Of a DNA stretch of 64,000 nucleotides, positions 15,509 through 26,311 are shown in pieces (position 1 is the first letter of the stretch; each line of letters starts with the position of its first letter). A model generated the notes under the pieces. It was not told the origin of the DNA, ran no database searches, and was given only the letters and a program-made list of their open reading frames with translations. A program made the position numbers and the translations under genes. The DNA comes from Azovibrio restrictus DSM 23866 (lineage in GTDB: Bacteria > Pseudomonadota > Gammaproteobacteria > Burkholderiales > Rhodocyclaceae), in the NCBI RefSeq assembly GCF_000429665.1, contig NZ_AUCH01000015.1, forward strand, positions 96,280-160,279, read 5' to 3'.

Positions 15509-16066
15509 TTACTCCGCGTTCTTGCCCTTCTGCCAGAGCACGTCGCCGCCCCCGGAGGCCCGGTTCAGGACGCGGCCCAGGATGAAGAGCAGGTCCGAGA
15601 GACGATTCACGTAACGGCGGGCGTCCTCGGAGACCGTCTCGTTGTTGCCCAGATGTACGATGGCCCGCTCGGCCCGGCGGCAGATGGCCCGGCTCATGTG
15701 GGCCAGGGCGGCGGTCCGGCTGCCCCCGGGAAGGATGAATTCCTTGAGCCGGGGCAGGTCGGCGTTGAAGGCGGCGGAGAGCTCCTCCAGGCGGCCCACC
15801 TGGGCGTTGGTGATGACGCTCATGCCCGGCAGGCAGAGCTCGCCCCCCAGGTCAAAGAGATCGTGCTGGATGCCGAGCAGGGCTTCGCGCACGGCGGCGG
15901 GGAGCTCCGCTTCCGCCAGCAGCAGGCCCAGGCTGGAATTGAGCTCATCCACCTCGCCGATGGCGTGGATGCGCAGGCTGTCCTTGTTGACCCGGGAGCC
16001 GTCCCCGAGGCCGGTGGTGCCGGCGTCGCCGGTGCGGGTGATGATCTTGGAAAGCCGGTTGCCCAT
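15509..16066 (-). CDS. Cob(I)yrinic acid a,c-diamide adenosyltransferase, PduO type
   Basis: 185 residues of the PduO-type ATP:cob(I)alamin adenosyltransferase family, which makes adenosylcobalamin. Signatures are TRTGDAGTTGLGDGSRVNKD near 9-28, GEVDELNSSLGLLLAEAEL near 38-56, and the C-terminal CRRAERAIVHLG plus YVNRLSDLLFILGR near 165. ATG 16066 has AAGGAGT at ideal spacing. Its own operon appears to be single-gene; the NifA site for nifV lies immediately downstream. Confidence 0.92.
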   Translation of the reverse strand: MGNRLSKIITRTGDAGTTGLGDGSRVNKDSLRIHAIGEVDELNSSLGLLLAEAELPAAVREALLGIQHDLFDLGGELCLPGMSVITNAQVGRLEELSAAFNADLPRLKEFILPGGSRTAALAHMSRAICRRAERAIVHLGNNETVSEDARRYVNRLSDLLFILGRVLNRASGGGDVLWQKGKNAE

Positions 16067-16169
16067 GGAAACTCCTTCGTATCTGCGGCGGATGTGGCGG
16101 GCCATTATACTGGCCGGGTGTTCCACAGACTTGCCGGGGCCCCCGAAGTTCCGCCCCGGTCCGCTGCCC

Positions 16170-16958
16170 ATGCCCAGGTTCTGCGCCAATCTCTCCTTCC
16201 TGTTTACCGAACTGCCTTTTCCGGAACGTTTTGCTGCCGCCGCCCGGGCCGGGTTCCGCGGGGTGGAATACCTGTTTGCCTACGACTGGCCGGCTGCCGA
16301 CATCGCCGTCTGGCTCCGGGAAGCGGGCCTGGAGCAGGTGCTGTTCAATCTGCCCGTCGGTGGCTGGGCCGCCGGCGAGCGGGGCTGCGCCTGTCACCCG
16401 GGCCGGGAAGCCGAGTTCCGGGCCGGCCTGGAGCAGGCCCTGGAATACGCCGCAGCACTCGGCTGCACCCGGCTGCACGCCCTGGCAGGGTTGCGCCCGG
16501 CGGGGGTTTCCGAAGCCGAGCTGGAGGCCACCTTCCTGGAGAACATGGGGGCCGCGGCCGACGCCTGCGCCCGGCAGGGAGTGACCCTGCTGATGGAGCC
16601 CATCAACAGCCGGGTGGACATGCCCGGTTACTGGCTGGACACCCCGGCCCGGGCCTTTGCCCTGCAGGCCCAGGCCGGGCGGGAGGGGCTGCTGGTGCAG
16701 CTGGACCTCTACCATGCCCAGGTGATGGCCGGGGACCTGGCCCGGACCCTGGAGACCCAGCTGGCGCGCATCGGCCACATCCAGGTGGCTGACAATCCCG
16801 GGCGCCAGGAGCCAGGGACCGGGGAAATCCACTATCCCTACCTGTTCGCCCTGTTGGACCGGCTCGGCTATCAAGGCTGGGTGGGCTGCGAATACCGGCC
16901 CCGGGCCGGGACCGAGGCCGGCCTGGGCTGGCTGCGGCCCTGGCAGACGGAGGCGTAG
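16170..16958 (+). CDS. hyi: Hydroxypyruvate isomerase family TIM-barrel protein
   Basis: 262 residues. The family interconverts hydroxypyruvate and tartronate semialdehyde; 2-oxo-tetronate isomerase (OtnI) is a close alternative. Visible are the opening CANLSFLFTELPFPERFAAA, GVEYLFAYDW, MEPINSRVDMPGYWLDTP with the metal-binding Glu, LDLYHAQVMAGDL with the Asp/His ligands, and the terminal GCEYRP with the second Glu. The frame is open upstream, but ATG 16170 gives the conserved N-terminus. No glyoxylate-pathway genes are nearby to fix the substrate. Confidence 0.82.
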   Translation: MPRFCANLSFLFTELPFPERFAAAARAGFRGVEYLFAYDWPAADIAVWLREAGLEQVLFNLPVGGWAAGERGCACHPGREAEFRAGLEQALEYAAALGCTRLHALAGLRPAGVSEAELEATFLENMGAAADACARQGVTLLMEPINSRVDMPGYWLDTPARAFALQAQAGREGLLVQLDLYHAQVMAGDLARTLETQLARIGHIQVADNPGRQEPGTGEIHYPYLFALLDRLGYQGWVGCEYRPRAGTEAGLGWLRPWQTEA

Positions 16959-17020
16959 AACTTTTGTCAGGGGGGCTGGAGTAGAATGAAGCTCTTTTTC
17001 CTGATCCCGAAGGGACGCCC

Positions 17021-17191
17021 ATGCTCGACCTGAGCGACGACCAGAAGCTGCAGCTCCTCTTGGTGGGCGGCCCCATTCTGTCCCTGATCGGAACCTGGAT
17101 GTCCCTGCGCACCTATGGCCGGCTCAAGCAGAAGGCCGGGGAGCGCCAGGCCGCCGGGCAGGGGAAACCGCCTGCGGAGGGAGAGGACTGA
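17021..17191 (+). CDS. Small single-membrane-segment protein
   Basis: A 56-residue reading frame with AAGGGA 7 bases before its ATG. It has one predicted membrane helix (LLLVGGPILSLIGTWMSL, about 14-31) and a basic then Gly/Pro-rich tail. Its TGA overlaps the ATG of the HDOD gene by one base, so translation of the two is probably coupled. Function unknown. Confidence 0.65.
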   Translation: MLDLSDDQKLQLLLVGGPILSLIGTWMSLRTYGRLKQKAGERQAAGQGKPPAEGED

Positions 17192-18096
17192 TGCTTCCTT
17201 CCACCGGAGCCCCTGCCCTCTCGGAAATCCTCGCCTCCATGAGCGAGGAAGAGGCGGCCCGCCTGCGTTTCGTCCTGGAGCGGGGCATCAAGATTCCGCC
17301 CCAGCCCCGGGTGCTGGCCGAATTGCGCGGCCTCCTCAACCGGCGCGAGTTCGATGTGCGTGCCCTGGCCCGGGTGATCAGCCAGGACCCGGGGGTGACG
17401 GCCATGCTCTTCAAGGCGGTCAAGAGCACCGTGTATCGCCAGCACCATCCCTTCGAGACCGTGGAGCAGATCATCCACGCCCTGGGCACCCGGGAAACCT
17501 TCAACCTGGTCCAGGCGGTGGCGCTCACCAGCGCCACCGAGATCAAGAAGAACCGCCTGGCCTACGAGGCCTTCTGGACCCGCTCCCAGGCCGTGGCGCA
17601 GCTGGCGATGCTGATCGCCGATGACCGGGTCACCGTCTGCAACATCTTTCCCGAGCAGGCCTATCTGGCGGGCATGTTCCACGATTGCGGCGTGCCGGTG
17701 CTGATGCAGCGCTTTTCCACCTATTGCCAGGAAATGCACCTGGGGGAGCAGGGGCGGTGGATAGACCTGCAGGAGGAAGACCGCAAGTTCAACCTGGACC
17801 ACTGCGCCGTGGGTTACCTGCTGGCCCGACACTGGTCCCTGCCGGTATTCATCTGCGACGCCGTCCATTGCCACCACGAGATTGCCTCCATGGGCATGCA
17901 TGCGGCCCGCACCATGGTGGCCATCCTGCAGCTGGCCATGGAGCTCTACTACCGGGAACAGCGGGTGGAAAATCCCGAGTGGGCCGCCGTCCAGGACGAG
18001 GTGATTGCCGAGCTGGGCATCCACGGGGATGCCCTGCCCGAGTTCATCGATGAAATACTCGAGCGCTTCCACGCCCAGGCGGAACCCGTCGTATAG
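17191..18096 (+). CDS. HDOD-domain signalling protein
   Basis: 301 residues. After about 35 residues, the HDOD domain runs from IPPQPRVLAELRGLLNR to near 240. It contains LARVISQDPGVTAMLFKAV, YLAGMFHDCGVPVLMQRF and YLLARHWSLPVFICDAVHCHH. HDOD proteins are catalytically altered HD-family proteins that act as regulators in two-component and c-di-GMP networks. Translationally coupled to a small membrane protein before it and followed by a hypothetical gene and a PP2C phosphatase on the same strand. Confidence 0.85.
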   Translation: MLPSTGAPALSEILASMSEEEAARLRFVLERGIKIPPQPRVLAELRGLLNRREFDVRALARVISQDPGVTAMLFKAVKSTVYRQHHPFETVEQIIHALGTRETFNLVQAVALTSATEIKKNRLAYEAFWTRSQAVAQLAMLIADDRVTVCNIFPEQAYLAGMFHDCGVPVLMQRFSTYCQEMHLGEQGRWIDLQEEDRKFNLDHCAVGYLLARHWSLPVFICDAVHCHHEIASMGMHAARTMVAILQLAMELYYREQRVENPEWAAVQDEVIAELGIHGDALPEFIDEILERFHAQAEPVV

Positions 18097-18127
18097 AATC
18101 TCCCGGAACCTTTTTCAGGATTGCATC

Positions 18128-18415
18128 GTGAATACCTTCATTCAGACCGAGCGGCGCCAGAATCTCCAGTTGCGGGAGATTTTCGACAATGCCTACGTGA
18201 TGATCGAGCCCTTCTTCGATCCCAATGCCGGCTGGGGCGGACACTCCCTGGAACACCTGGCCTTCCGGGTCCTGCGGGAGAACTTCCCCCAGCTTTCCAG
18301 CGAGGATGTGCACGCCATCGTGGTGGCGGCGCATCGGGTCTACATCGAACGGAATCCGGGCAAAAGCGGGCATCTCAAGCATCCCTCGGAGCTGCGCAGC
18401 AGCATTCCCCAGTGA
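18128..18415 (+). CDS. Conserved hypothetical protein, 95 aa
   Basis: The start is taken as GTG 18128 (VNTFIQTERRQNLQLREIF), where the frame moves out of the 3' part of the HDOD gene. It is soluble, with mixed charge: NAYVMIEPFFDPNAGWGG in the middle and LSSEDVHAIVVAAHRVYIER near the C-terminus. I do not recognise the family. Its position between HDOD and PP2C genes suggests a shared operon. Confidence 0.65.
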   Translation: MNTFIQTERRQNLQLREIFDNAYVMIEPFFDPNAGWGGHSLEHLAFRVLRENFPQLSSEDVHAIVVAAHRVYIERNPGKSGHLKHPSELRSSIPQ

Positions 18416-18449
18416 GTACGGGCGTATTCGGCGGAGTGACGGAGGCCCC

Positions 18450-19235
18450 ATGGCGCTGAAGCTGGATGCCTGCATCGCCCAGCACCAGGGCGACCGCAAG
18501 GAGCAGCAGGACCGGGTGGCCCTGGTGGCCCACGGCCGGGTTCCCGGCGTGGCCCTGGCGGTGGTGGCCGACGGTATGGGCGGCCATACCGGGGGCGCCC
18601 TGGCGGCCGAGCAGGTGATCCACACGGTGAGCACCAATTTCCAGCACTGGGGTAGCGGCGAGGAGCCCCGGCAACTGCTGGAAAGCAGCCTGCAGGAAGC
18701 TCACACCATGATCAAGGCTTCCCGCTTCATCAATGAAAAGGACCCCCACAGCACGGCCGTGGTGCTCATGCTGCTGCCCGGCAACCGCAGCGTCTGGGCC
18801 CACTGCGGCGACAGCCGCCTGTACTGTTTCCGGGGCGTGCATCTGCGCACCCGCAGCATCGACCACTCCTATGTGGAGCATCTGCTGCGCATCGGCAAGA
18901 TCACCCCGGAAGAGGCCGAGACCCACCCGAACCGCAACATCCTGCTCACCTCCCTGGGGGGGCGGGAGGAACCCAAGGTGGAATTCGGCGGCATGGACGA
19001 ACTGCAGGCCGGCGACAGCTTCCTGCTCTGTTCCGACGGGCTCTGGGCCTACTTCACCGACGAGGAGCTGGGCGCCCTGGTGACCACGGGCACGGCCCGG
19101 GAAGTGGCGGCCAAACTGATCGAACTGGCCCGGGGGCGGGGCGCCGGGGAGGGGGACAACATCTCCGTGGCCCTGCTGAAATTCCTGGAAGTGCCCAAGG
19201 AGCCGCTACCCAAGGTAGCCCTGAAGCGCCCCTGA
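18450..19235 (+). CDS. PP2C-type serine/threonine phosphatase
   Basis: 261 residues with the PPM metal-binding motifs: KEQQDRVALV near 17 (where DE or DN is usual), VVADGMGGHTGG near 38, CGDSRLYCF near 113, LLCSDGLWAYF near 197 and GEGDNISVALL near 237. All core aspartates of the PPM fold except the first motif look normal. It has no membrane segment or sensor, so it is a stand-alone cytoplasmic phosphatase. No Ser/Thr kinase partner is seen in the window. Start ATG 18450 has GGAGG nearby. Confidence 0.88.
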   Translation: MALKLDACIAQHQGDRKEQQDRVALVAHGRVPGVALAVVADGMGGHTGGALAAEQVIHTVSTNFQHWGSGEEPRQLLESSLQEAHTMIKASRFINEKDPHSTAVVLMLLPGNRSVWAHCGDSRLYCFRGVHLRTRSIDHSYVEHLLRIGKITPEEAETHPNRNILLTSLGGREEPKVEFGGMDELQAGDSFLLCSDGLWAYFTDEELGALVTTGTAREVAAKLIELARGRGAGEGDNISVALLKFLEVPKEPLPKVALKRP

Positions 19236-19240
19236 AAAGA

Positions 19241-19262
19241 AACGGGACCCTGGGGTCCCGTT
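19241..19262. terminator. Bidirectional terminator between PP2C gene and rhlE
   Basis: A GC-rich stem (AACGGGACCC with GGGTCCCGTT) around a very short loop is followed by CTTCTTTC on the plus strand and by TCTTTTCAG on the minus strand. It separates two convergent genes. Confidence 0.75.
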
Positions 19263-19268
19263 CTTCTT

Positions 19269-20747
19269 TCAGTGCTTGCGGCCCAGGCCGCCGAGCAGGG
19301 CGGCCACCATCTTGCGGGGCTTGTGGGGTTCCTGGTGCGGTGTTGCCTGGGGCGAAGTGGGAATCTCGCCCCGGGGTTCGTAGGGTTTGGAGAAGTCGAA
19401 GCCGTCCGGCGCCACCATGGGGCGCTTGCCGCCACTGCGTTCCCGGCGTCCGGGGCTGCTGCTCCGGGGCTGTTCCGCCAGGGGCGGCTTGGGCGCCGGG
19501 GCGCTGCGCTTCTTCTTGTTGCCCGGGGGGTATTCGAAATCGGCATCGGGCTCGAAACCGGCCACCACCACCTGCTCGATTTCCTTCTTGATCAGCTTCT
19601 CGATGTCCACCAGGTACACCACCTCGCCGGCGGTCACCAGGGAGATGGCGTTGCCCTGCTTGCCGGCCCGGCCCGTGCGGCCGATGCGGTGCACGTAGTC
19701 TTCCGGGGTGTGGGGCAGTTCGTAGTTGATGACGTGCGGCAGTTCCTCGATGTCCAGGCCCCGGGCCGCCACGTCGGTGGCTACCAGCACGGTCATGGTG
19801 CCGGACTTGAAATCATCCAGGGCCTTGATCCGTTCCAGCTGGCTCTTGTCCCCGTGGATGGCGTCCGCGTGGATGCCGGCCCGCTGCAGCTCCCGGGCCA
19901 GGCGGGAGCAGCCCTGCTTGGTGCGGGTGAACACGATGCACTGGTTGATCTCGCTGGACTTGAGCAGCTTGATCAACAGGGGGCGCTTGCCATATTCGGA
20001 AACCGGATAGACCCGGTGGGTGATGGTTTCCGACACCTGGTTGCGGCGGGCCACCTCGATCAGGGTGGGGGCCTTGAGCATGGAATCGGCCAGGCGCTTG
20101 ATCTCTTCCGAGAAGGTGGCCGAGAACAGCAGGCTCTGGCGCTGGGCCGGCAGCATGTTGAGGATGCGCTTGATGTCGGGAATGAAGCCCATGTCCAGCA
20201 TCCGGTCGGCTTCATCGAGCACCAGGGCCTGGACCGAACCGAAGTTCACGGTTTTCTGTTCCACGTGGTCCAGGAGCCGCCCCGGAGTGGCCACCAGGAT
20301 CTCCACCCCTTTCCTCAGTTCGGCGATCTGGGGCTTGATGTCCACGCCGCCGTAGGCGCACATGGCCCGCAGGGGGGTGTGCTTGCTGTAGGACTTGACC
20401 GACTCGAACACCTGCAGGGCCAGTTCCCGGGTGGGGGCCAGGATCAGGGCCCGCACCGGATGCCGGGCCGGCGAGGGGCTGGGGCTGGCAAAGGGCAGCA
20501 TGCGCTGCAGGATGGGCAGGGTGAACGCGGCGGTCTTGCCGGTCCCGGTCTGGGCGCCGCCCATGATGTCCTTGCCGGACAGCACCAGGGGAATGGCCTG
20601 GGCCTGGATCGGGGTGGGGCGGGTGTAGCCGGATTCGATGATGGCCTTCAGGAGTTCCGGGGCCAGGCCCAGATCGGCAAAGGTGATTTCTTTCGTCTCG
20701 GAGACGGGGCCGGAGGCGTCGCCGGCGGGGAAGGTGTTCTCGGTCAT
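19269..20747 (-). CDS. rhlE: DEAD-box ATP-dependent RNA helicase RhlE
   Basis: 492 residues. All helicase motifs are present: GYTRPTPIQAQAIP (Q motif), AQTGTGKTAAFTLP, PTRELALQV, VATPGRLLDHV, DEADRMLDMGF, SATFSEEI, VATDVAARGLDIEELPHV and HRIGRTGRAG. The basic, Pro-rich C-terminal 100 residues (KKKRSAPAPKPP and beyond) are typical of RhlE subgroup RNA chaperones acting in ribosome assembly and RNA turnover. Single-gene unit. Confidence 0.93.
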   Translation of the reverse strand: MTENTFPAGDASGPVSETKEITFADLGLAPELLKAIIESGYTRPTPIQAQAIPLVLSGKDIMGGAQTGTGKTAAFTLPILQRMLPFASPSPSPARHPVRALILAPTRELALQVFESVKSYSKHTPLRAMCAYGGVDIKPQIAELRKGVEILVATPGRLLDHVEQKTVNFGSVQALVLDEADRMLDMGFIPDIKRILNMLPAQRQSLLFSATFSEEIKRLADSMLKAPTLIEVARRNQVSETITHRVYPVSEYGKRPLLIKLLKSSEINQCIVFTRTKQGCSRLARELQRAGIHADAIHGDKSQLERIKALDDFKSGTMTVLVATDVAARGLDIEELPHVINYELPHTPEDYVHRIGRTGRAGKQGNAISLVTAGEVVYLVDIEKLIKKEIEQVVVAGFEPDADFEYPPGNKKKRSAPAPKPPLAEQPRSSSPGRRERSGGKRPMVAPDGFDFSKPYEPRGEIPTSPQATPHQEPHKPRKMVAALLGGLGRKH

Positions 20748-20816
20748 AGGCGGGGGATTATACGCGGGTCCCTGATTTCATTCCGCTTTTGACGGACGGA
20801 CCCGGAGTCGGTGGCG

Positions 20817-21236
20817 TCAGTGCTTGTCGGTGGGCTGGGTAGCGGCCGGAGGAGCCGCCGCTTCAGGTTTTTCGGTTCCGGCGGTTTCCTCGGGCAGGGG
20901 GGCGGGCGCCTTCTTTTTCTTCTTGCCGGTGTCGGGGGGCGGCGGCGGTGGCAGCTGGGGTGCCACGGTCTCCAGGTTGTTGCTGCGCATGTACTCATCC
21001 ATTTCCCGCCAGCCCGTGAATACGGATTCCTTGGGCAGCCAGGTGTAGATGGCGTAGCAGTCCTCTATGGCCCGGCCCGAGTGGCGGCAGCCGCCGCCTA
21101 CGGCCTTGCCTTCGGCGTCCAGCCGGGCTTCCTTCTTGGCCGGGTCTTCCAGCCCCATCTTGTTGCTCAGCTGGTCGCAGCCGCCCAGGAACAGGGGCAG
21201 GGCAAGGGTGGAGAGGATCAGGGGCAGGGTTTTCAT
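20817..21236 (-). CDS. Putative outer-membrane lipoprotein
   Basis: 139 residues. The N-terminus KTLPLILSTLALPLFLGGCD is a lipoprotein signal with lipobox LGGC (lipidated Cys at 20); Asp at +2 would be an inner-membrane retention signal in E. coli terms. A short Cys-containing domain follows (GGGCRHSGRAIEDCYAIYTW, KESVFTGWREMDEYMR). The rest is Pro/Lys/Ala-rich (PPPPPP, KKKKK) and likely disordered. Function unknown; divergent from the solute-binding protein gene. Confidence 0.7.
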   Translation of the reverse strand: MKTLPLILSTLALPLFLGGCDQLSNKMGLEDPAKKEARLDAEGKAVGGGCRHSGRAIEDCYAIYTWLPKESVFTGWREMDEYMRSNNLETVAPQLPPPPPPDTGKKKKKAPAPLPEETAGTEKPEAAAPPAATQPTDKH

Positions 21237-21374
21237 GACCGGCGATTTTCCCACAATCGGGCCCGGCCGGGGGCATGGCGGAGATTTTTGCATTTGCGGC
21301 AAAGGGTCGTTCCCGGTCGCGAAAGGAGGATTTCCAGCAGTATAATCAGCGCTCTGTTTCGCTCAGGAGTTGTC

Positions 21375-22673
21375 ATGCAGCAAAAGATTCAGCCGGTTGC
21401 CCTGGCCCTGTTGTTGGCTTGTTCCGGGACGGCCCTGGCTGCGCCAACCAAAAAAGCGGCCGCCCCCAAGGCCGAAGCCAAAGCCCCCGCAGTTACCGAG
21501 ATCGAGTTTTCCCACCAGTTGAACAAGACCAACGCCGAGCGTCTGGCCGCCCTGGTGGACCGCTTCAACAGCCAGCAGAAGGATGTGCAGATCAAGCTGG
21601 TGCGTGCTGAAGCCAACGGCAAGCCCACCCAGTTGAACCTGGCGACCACCGATACGGTGGCCAACTTCATCGCCAATCCTTCCGCCTTCAAGCCCCTGCA
21701 CCAACTGCTCAAGGAAACCCGGGAAAAGCTGCCCGCCAGCGATTTTTCCGCCGACCTCCTGGTTGGTGCCAGCAAGAGCAAGCTCACCGCCCTGCCGGTG
21801 GCCTTTTCCACCCCGGTGCTGTTCTACAACAAGCGGGTGTTCCGCCAGGCCGGTCTGAATCCCGATCAGCCGCCCCGTACCTGGCACGAGATGCAGGAAG
21901 TGGCCGGCACCCTGTCCGACAAGGGCGTGAGCTGCCCCTACACCTCCTCCTGGCCGGTGTGGGTGCATATCGACAACGTCAGTTCCGTTTCCGGCGTGCC
22001 GGTGGCCGACAAGAAGGGGGAGCTGGGCTTCAACGGCCTGATGCAGGTCAAGCACGTGGCCATGCTGGCCACCTGGTACAAGGCCCGCTATTTCCACACC
22101 TTCGGCCGGGGCAATGAAGCCGATCAGCATTTCCATGACGGCGAGTGCGCCATGCTGACTTCCGACTCCTGGGCCCACAGCTACCTGCGTGAAGCCCCCG
22201 GAGTGGAACTGGGCGTGGCCCCCCTGCCTTACCACGACGATGCCTACGGCGGTCCCCGCAACACCCTGGCGGGCGGTGCCTCCATCTGGATCGGCGGTGG
22301 TTTCAAGCCCCAGGAATACAAGGCCGTGGCCAAGTTCGTCCGCTTTGTCCTGGCCCCGGATACCCAGATGGATCTGGCCCGGGTGGGCGGCTTCCTGCCC
22401 CTTACCGACACGGTCCGCAAGTCGATCAAGAGCAAGCTCCTGAAGGATGAGGAGCAGGTGCTGGATGTGGCCTATGCCTCCATGCAGGGCAAGGGGGCCG
22501 AGCAGCCCCTGCGCGTTTCCACCCTGGAGCCCGTGCGCATCATCGTGGATGAGGAGCTGGAGCAGGTGTGGGCCGACAAGAAGCCTGCCAAGGCCGCCCT
22601 GGATACGGCGGTGAGCCGTGGCAATGCGGTCCTGTCCGCCAAGCCGGCGCTGAAGAAGGCCGTTTCCTTCTGA
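21375..22673 (+). CDS. UgpB-like ABC transporter solute-binding protein (orphan)
   Basis: 432 residues with a Sec signal peptide (ALALLLACSGTALA, cleavage near 23) and an extracellular solute-binding family 1 fold. Features include NAERLAALVDRFNSQQKDV, VAFSTPVLFYNKRVFRQAGL, TWHEMQEVAGTL, CAMLTSDSWAHSYL and LPYHDDAYGGPRNTLAGGAS. This pattern matches sn-glycerol-3-phosphate binding proteins (UgpB). No permease or ATPase genes are adjacent: a terminator follows and alaS comes next, so it must work with a transporter encoded elsewhere or have another role. CAGGAG lies 5 bases before the ATG. Confidence 0.82.
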   Translation: MQQKIQPVALALLLACSGTALAAPTKKAAAPKAEAKAPAVTEIEFSHQLNKTNAERLAALVDRFNSQQKDVQIKLVRAEANGKPTQLNLATTDTVANFIANPSAFKPLHQLLKETREKLPASDFSADLLVGASKSKLTALPVAFSTPVLFYNKRVFRQAGLNPDQPPRTWHEMQEVAGTLSDKGVSCPYTSSWPVWVHIDNVSSVSGVPVADKKGELGFNGLMQVKHVAMLATWYKARYFHTFGRGNEADQHFHDGECAMLTSDSWAHSYLREAPGVELGVAPLPYHDDAYGGPRNTLAGGASIWIGGGFKPQEYKAVAKFVRFVLAPDTQMDLARVGGFLPLTDTVRKSIKSKLLKDEEQVLDVAYASMQGKGAEQPLRVSTLEPVRIIVDEELEQVWADKKPAKAALDTAVSRGNAVLSAKPALKKAVSF

Positions 22674-22693
22674 GCTGTCGCTGTTCTGCCCTG

Positions 22694-22718
22694 AAACCCG
22701 CCGCCCGTCGGCGGGTTT
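22694..22718 (+). terminator. Rho-independent terminator after the solute-binding protein gene
   Basis: A 10-bp stem (AAACCCGCCG paired with CGGCGGGTTT), 5-base loop, followed by TTCTTTG. Confidence 0.85.
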
Positions 22719-22764
22719 TTCTTTGTAAAATCCCGTCTTTACCGAATTCAACAGGCATTCGCCC

Positions 22765-25383
<2,619 letters not shown>

Positions 25384-25415
25384 GCCTTTCTCCCCTGACT
25401 CATCCAGCTGCCCGG

Positions 25416-25444
25416 CAAGCCCGGCCCTGATCCGGCCGGGCTTG
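25416..25444 (+). terminator. Rho-independent terminator after alaS
   Basis: An 11-bp stem (CAAGCCCGGCC with GGCCGGGCTTG), 7-base loop, then TTCTTTC. Confidence 0.82.
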
Positions 25445-25456
25445 TTCTTTCATCCT

Positions 25457-25620
25457 TAAAACCTCAGTTAAACCACAGAGGCACAGAGACGCCGAGGAAA
25501 AACAAAGACTTGTCTTGGAAGGCCTGGTCACTTTCTAGGTGAGCGTGGAAGATGGTGCAAGCCATTGTTTTTTTGAGCTTCTCTGTGTCTTTGTGTCTCT
25601 GTGGTGAGGTTTTTAGGTTT
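25457..25620. repeat. Inverted-repeat (MITE-like) element
   Basis: The left arm (about 25457-25506) reads AAAACCTCAGTTAAACCACA then GAGGCACAGAGAC. The right arm (about 25570-25620) is its imperfect reverse complement (AAACCTCACCACAGAGACAC when read on the minus strand). The core between the arms is about 65 bp and non-coding. The CCACAGAGGCACAGAGAC arm resembles small dispersed repeats seen in several bacterial genomes (from memory). Copy number cannot be judged here. Confidence 0.65.
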
Positions 25621-25851
25621 ATCCGTCACTGCCCGGCATCAGCCTCAGTCCCGCCGGCAGGCCCGTCCACTGAATACCCTCCGGTAGGGTCGCCTTGCCC
25701 AGGCGCTCCTGCAGACCCCGCTGGGGCGGGCTGTAACCACATCGTCCGTCCGCATCTCCATCTGACTCGCCACCCCTGCCAGGCAGGCATCCAGGGGCTC
25801 GTTTGCTGCCCAAGAACAGGAAGATGCTGTACTCGATGGGCGTTGCCGCAT
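25621..25851. other. Unassigned stretch between repeat and AT-rich orphan gene
   Basis: GC returns to the genomic average. Minus-strand frames are open for short stretches (for example an ending QWTGLPAGLRLMPG), but no start with a ribosome site and no recognisable domain is present. It may be a decayed gene end. I see nothing definite in it. Confidence 0.35.
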
Positions 25852-26214
25852 TCACGATGGTGCGGTGAGGACTGGGTTTGCTCCCGACTTGAAGAGCAAT
25901 TCAATACATTGCCTTACTTCCTCTCCTTGTATTTCCATCCTGATTATTAATGTCTGGACCCTCTCTGTTCGTGAAAATGACTCGTCGCCACTTAATTTAA
26001 ATTCAATTTGTTCACCGAGCCATCTTGAACAGATCGTCTTTGAATAAAAGCCATTCGACTGATCGCAATACTCACAATACAGCTCTTCCTCGTCCTGTTC
26101 GCGCGCAATACATAAATAACCGCCGACATCACACCATCTAATAAAAAGAGATGTTAGCCCTTCCTCATCGTCAAGTATTACTTGAAAATCCGTAGACGAG
26201 AATTCTTTTGACAT
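25852..26214 (-). CDS. AT-rich orphan hypothetical protein
   Basis: 120 residues, acidic and soluble, with a mixed alpha/beta pattern: DFQVILDDEEGLTSLFIRW, then YCEYCDQSNGFYSKTICSRW containing CxxC, and VQTLIIRMEIQGEEV. Codon use is AT-rich (AAA, TTT, ATT common), quite unlike the surrounding genes, so it was probably acquired horizontally. Size and composition resemble orphan immunity proteins of toxin loci, but no toxin gene is adjacent and I do not recognise the family. Start ATG 26214 (MSKEFSS). Confidence 0.6.
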   Translation of the reverse strand: MSKEFSSTDFQVILDDEEGLTSLFIRWCDVGGYLCIAREQDEEELYCEYCDQSNGFYSKTICSRWLGEQIEFKLSGDESFSRTERVQTLIIRMEIQGEEVRQCIELLFKSGANPVLTAPS

Positions 26215-26311
26215 AGCTTGCGGCCCTTTCCGCCTTGCTTCCAAGATTTTGAATCTATAGCAGTAAAAGCAATTGTTTTACCACTTTTGGGCACCCTGTG
26301 TAATTGGTTGG

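Noticed and set aside
26281..26310. Insertion-sequence end at GGGCACCCTGTGTAAT
   Set aside because: It resembles a transposon terminus, but no transposase, partner end or target duplication can be seen.
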